A stretch of DNA of 64,000 nt from Streptomyces abyssalis (GTDB lineage Bacteria; Actinomycetota; Actinomycetes; Streptomycetales; Streptomycetaceae). The notes beneath the pieces were generated by a model. That model saw only the letters and a list, made by a program, of their open reading frames with translations. It made no database searches and was not told the origin of the DNA. Positions within the stretch are counted from its first letter, which is position 1. Each line of letters opens with the position of its first letter. The stretch is taken from assembly GCF_001751365.1 (NCBI RefSeq), contig NZ_LJGT01000041.1, forward strand, positions 549,007-613,006, given 5' to 3'. A program made the translations under genes and the position numbers. Positions 62,707 to 64,000 of the stretch are shown here, piece after piece.

Positions 62707-62937
62707 TCAGATCGTGCCGAACCCCACCTTGCGGCCCGTGTGTTCGCCGATCTCGACGTAGGCGACGCGGTCCGCCGGCACGAGGATCTTGCGGCCGTGC
62801 TCGTCGGCCAGGTTGAGCATGTTCGAGCCGCTGTCGGCGAGTGCGGCCGACACGGCGCTCTCGATCTCTTCGGGAGACTGCTTGCTCTCGAAGACGATCT
62901 CGCGGGGCGCGTGCTGCACGCCGATCTTGACCTCCAC
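62707..62937 (-). CDS. DUF3107 family protein
   Basis: 76 aa, GTG at 62937 with GGAGGG eight bases upstream. The sequence (EVKIGVQHAPREIVFES, then DEHGRKILVPADRVAYVEIGE and the end RKVGFGTI) matches the short, strongly conserved actinobacterial DUF3107 proteins, often called ATP-binding proteins without experimental support. Beta-rich, cytosolic. Function unknown. Confidence 0.9.
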   Translation of the reverse strand: MEVKIGVQHAPREIVFESKQSPEEIESAVSAALADSGSNMLNLADEHGRKILVPADRVAYVEIGEHTGRKVGFGTI

Positions 62938-63085
62938 GGCTATGTCCCTCCGAACGGTCAGTTGAATACGCGGTCAGCCGCGCTGTACGGAGCACACATT
63001 AGCCCGACGGCCGCCCGTACCGGGGCCCGGCTCCGCACGCCCGCAGCGAACACGCCGGAGCCCCCGCCCAGTGAGGCGAATTCGA

Positions 63086-63101
63086 GGGGTCGTTGCAACA
63101 C
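63086..63101. repeat. candidate terminal inverted repeat of the IS30 element
   Basis: GGGGTCGTTGCAACAC, positioned just beyond the transposase stop, where IS30-family ends lie. It contains the self-complementary GTTGCAAC. It cannot be confirmed without the other end. Confidence 0.4.
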
Positions 63102-63107
63102 AAGTGA

Positions 63108-64000
63108 TCAACTGGCTGTTGCCAGGAGCTTAGCGAGGCGCTCGGCTGGGGTTTCCCAGCCGAGCGTTTTGCGTGGGCGGCTGTTGAGTTCGGCTGCGAC
63201 GGCGTCCAGGTGGTCTCGGGTGTGGACGGACAGGTCTGTTCCTTTCGGGAAGTACTGTCGCAGCAGGCCGTTGGTGTTCTCGTTCGAGCCGCGCTGCCAG
63301 GGGCTGCCGGGGTTACAGAAGTAGACGGGGATGTCGGTGGCGATGGTGAATGCCTGGTGGGCGGCCATCTCCGAGCCCTGGTCCCAGGTCAGAGACTTCC
63401 GCAGGTGCGGCGGCAGGTCCTTCACGGTCTCGGCCAGCGCGTCTCGGGTGTTGCCCGCGCTGTGACCGGCCGGCAGGTGGACGAGCAGGACGTAGCGGGT
63501 GGCTCGCTCCACGAGGGTGCCGATCGAGGACTTGTGATCCTTGCCGATGATGAGGTCGCCCTCCCAGTGGCCGGGAACGGCCCGGTCGGCGGCCTCAGCG
63601 GGACGATCGCTGATCATCACCATGTTCGGGATGCTGCGGGGCTGGCGCTTGTAGGACTGTCGGTGGGGCCGGCGCCGTGCGCGACCGGTTCGCAGGGCTC
63701 GGGTCAGCTCGCGGCGGAGTTCTCCGCGGCCCTGGACGTAGAGGGCCTGGTAGATGGTCTCGTGCGTCACGTGCATCTCCGGCCGGTCGGGAAAGCGTGC
63801 ACGCAGAGCGTGGCAGATCTGTTCCGGGCTCCATCGCAGCGTGAGGTGGTCCTGGATGAAGTCACGCAGCTGCGAGTTCTGCCCGATCTTGCCGGGCTTG
63901 GGACGCGGGCGCCGCTGTTCGGCTCGGCGATGGGCGGCATGCGGGCGGTAGACCCAGCAAGACGCGTCCCCGCGTAACGGCATGCCGTTACGGCGTACTT
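63108..64000 (-). CDS. IS30-family transposase, N-terminus outside the window
   Basis: About 297 residues are visible; the frame stays open through an internal ATG at 63983 to base 64000, so the N-terminal HTH is missing here. The DDE core is intact: GHWEGDLIIGKD (first Asp), SLTWDQGSEMA (second Asp) and QRGSNENTNGLLRQYFPKGT (Glu). The IS30 C-terminal signature LNSRPRKTLGWETPAERL is present. A rare TTA leucine codon sits two codons after the internal ATG, unlike the surrounding core genes. Probably active or recently active. Confidence 0.93.
   Translation of the reverse strand, partial: VRRNGMPLRGDASCWVYRPHAAHRRAEQRRPRPKPGKIGQNSQLRDFIQDHLTLRWSPEQICHALRARFPDRPEMHVTHETIYQALYVQGRGELRRELTRALRTGRARRRPHRQSYKRQPRSIPNMVMISDRPAEAADRAVPGHWEGDLIIGKDHKSSIGTLVERATRYVLLVHLPAGHSAGNTRDALAETVKDLPPHLRKSLTWDQGSEMAAHQAFTIATDIPVYFCNPGSPWQRGSNENTNGLLRQYFPKGTDLSVHTRDHLDAVAAELNSRPRKTLGWETPAERLAKLLATAS

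Larger units (their letters stand above)
63086..64000. mobile_element. IS30-family insertion sequence, right-edge copy truncated by the window
   Basis: Contains an IS30-type transposase open to the window edge and, 7-22 bp past its stop codon, GGGGTCGTTGCAACAC (63086-63101), a plausible terminal inverted repeat. The other end and target duplication lie outside. It interrupts an otherwise syntenic core region just after the DUF3107 gene. Confidence 0.8.

Overview
The window is a GC-rich (roughly 70%) actinobacterial chromosome segment, almost certainly from Streptomyces or a close relative. Four things point there: GTG and TTG starts are common, third codon positions are strongly G/C, an mshB gene for mycothiol synthesis is present, and a complete five-gene oligopeptide ABC transporter has the gene order of the S. 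coelicolor bldK locus (permease, lipoprotein, permease, ATPase, ATPase). No tRNA, rRNA or CRISPR array was seen.

Layout. 1-7.2 kb: the tail of a phosphatase/kinase-type regulator, a secreted serine hydrolase, an Sdh1-type succinate dehydrogenase operon (sdhC-sdhA-sdhB, minus strand) and a small protein. 7.2-13 kb: a MarR-GNAT fusion regulator with a perfect palindrome at its own start, divergent from an LpqW-like solute-binding lipoprotein, followed by typA. 13-19 kb: a first Opp-type peptide ABC operon. 19-26.7 kb: a minus-strand membrane protein, then bldKABCDE. 26.7-33.2 kb: S9 peptidase, mshB and membrane or wall-associated proteins. 33.2-42.1 kb: SirB1-like protein, CG3035-type N-acetyltransferase, 7-iron ferredoxin, dapC, a small secreted protein, a membrane-anchored lysozyme-like protein, dapE, a LOG-family protein and folP2. 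42.2-48.2 kb: DivIVA-like protein, tag, enoyl-CoA hydratase, DUF3117 protein, O-methyltransferase, sigE-type ECF sigma factor, its zinc anti-sigma factor and tatB. 48.3-55.3 kb: mrp, a DUF1003 membrane protein coupled to a PRC/MgtE_N/CBS protein, a lipoprotein, a split-barrel-like protein and corA. 55.8-63 kb: SUFU-domain protein, zinc-ribbon protein, PHP phosphoesterase, alpha/beta hydrolase, DEAD-box helicase, MiaE-like ferritin-fold protein, small membrane protein and DUF3107 protein. 63.1-64 kb: an IS30-family element cut by the window edge.

From typA to corA the order follows the M. tuberculosis block Rv1165 (typA) to Rv1239c (corA): typA/lpqW, mshB, fdxC, dapC, dapE, LOG, folP2, the Rv1209-like gene, tagA, the Rv1211-like gene, the Rv1220c-like gene, sigE-rseA, tatB, mrp, the Rv1232c-like gene, corA. 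The window therefore looks like conserved core chromosome carrying streptomycete additions (the two Opp operons). The only mobile element is the IS30 copy at the right edge. Functional themes are peptide import and development (bldK), thiol redox (mshB), diaminopimelate/lysine and cell-wall supply (dapC, dapE, lysozyme-like and peptidoglycan-binding proteins), envelope stress and export (sigE, anti-sigma, tatB) and divalent cation handling (corA and the MgtE_N/CBS protein).

Two patterns recur. Perfect 8-18 bp hairpins lie between convergent genes. Nine genes have a TANNNT -10 box ending 6-7 nt before the start codon, which suggests leaderless mRNAs.
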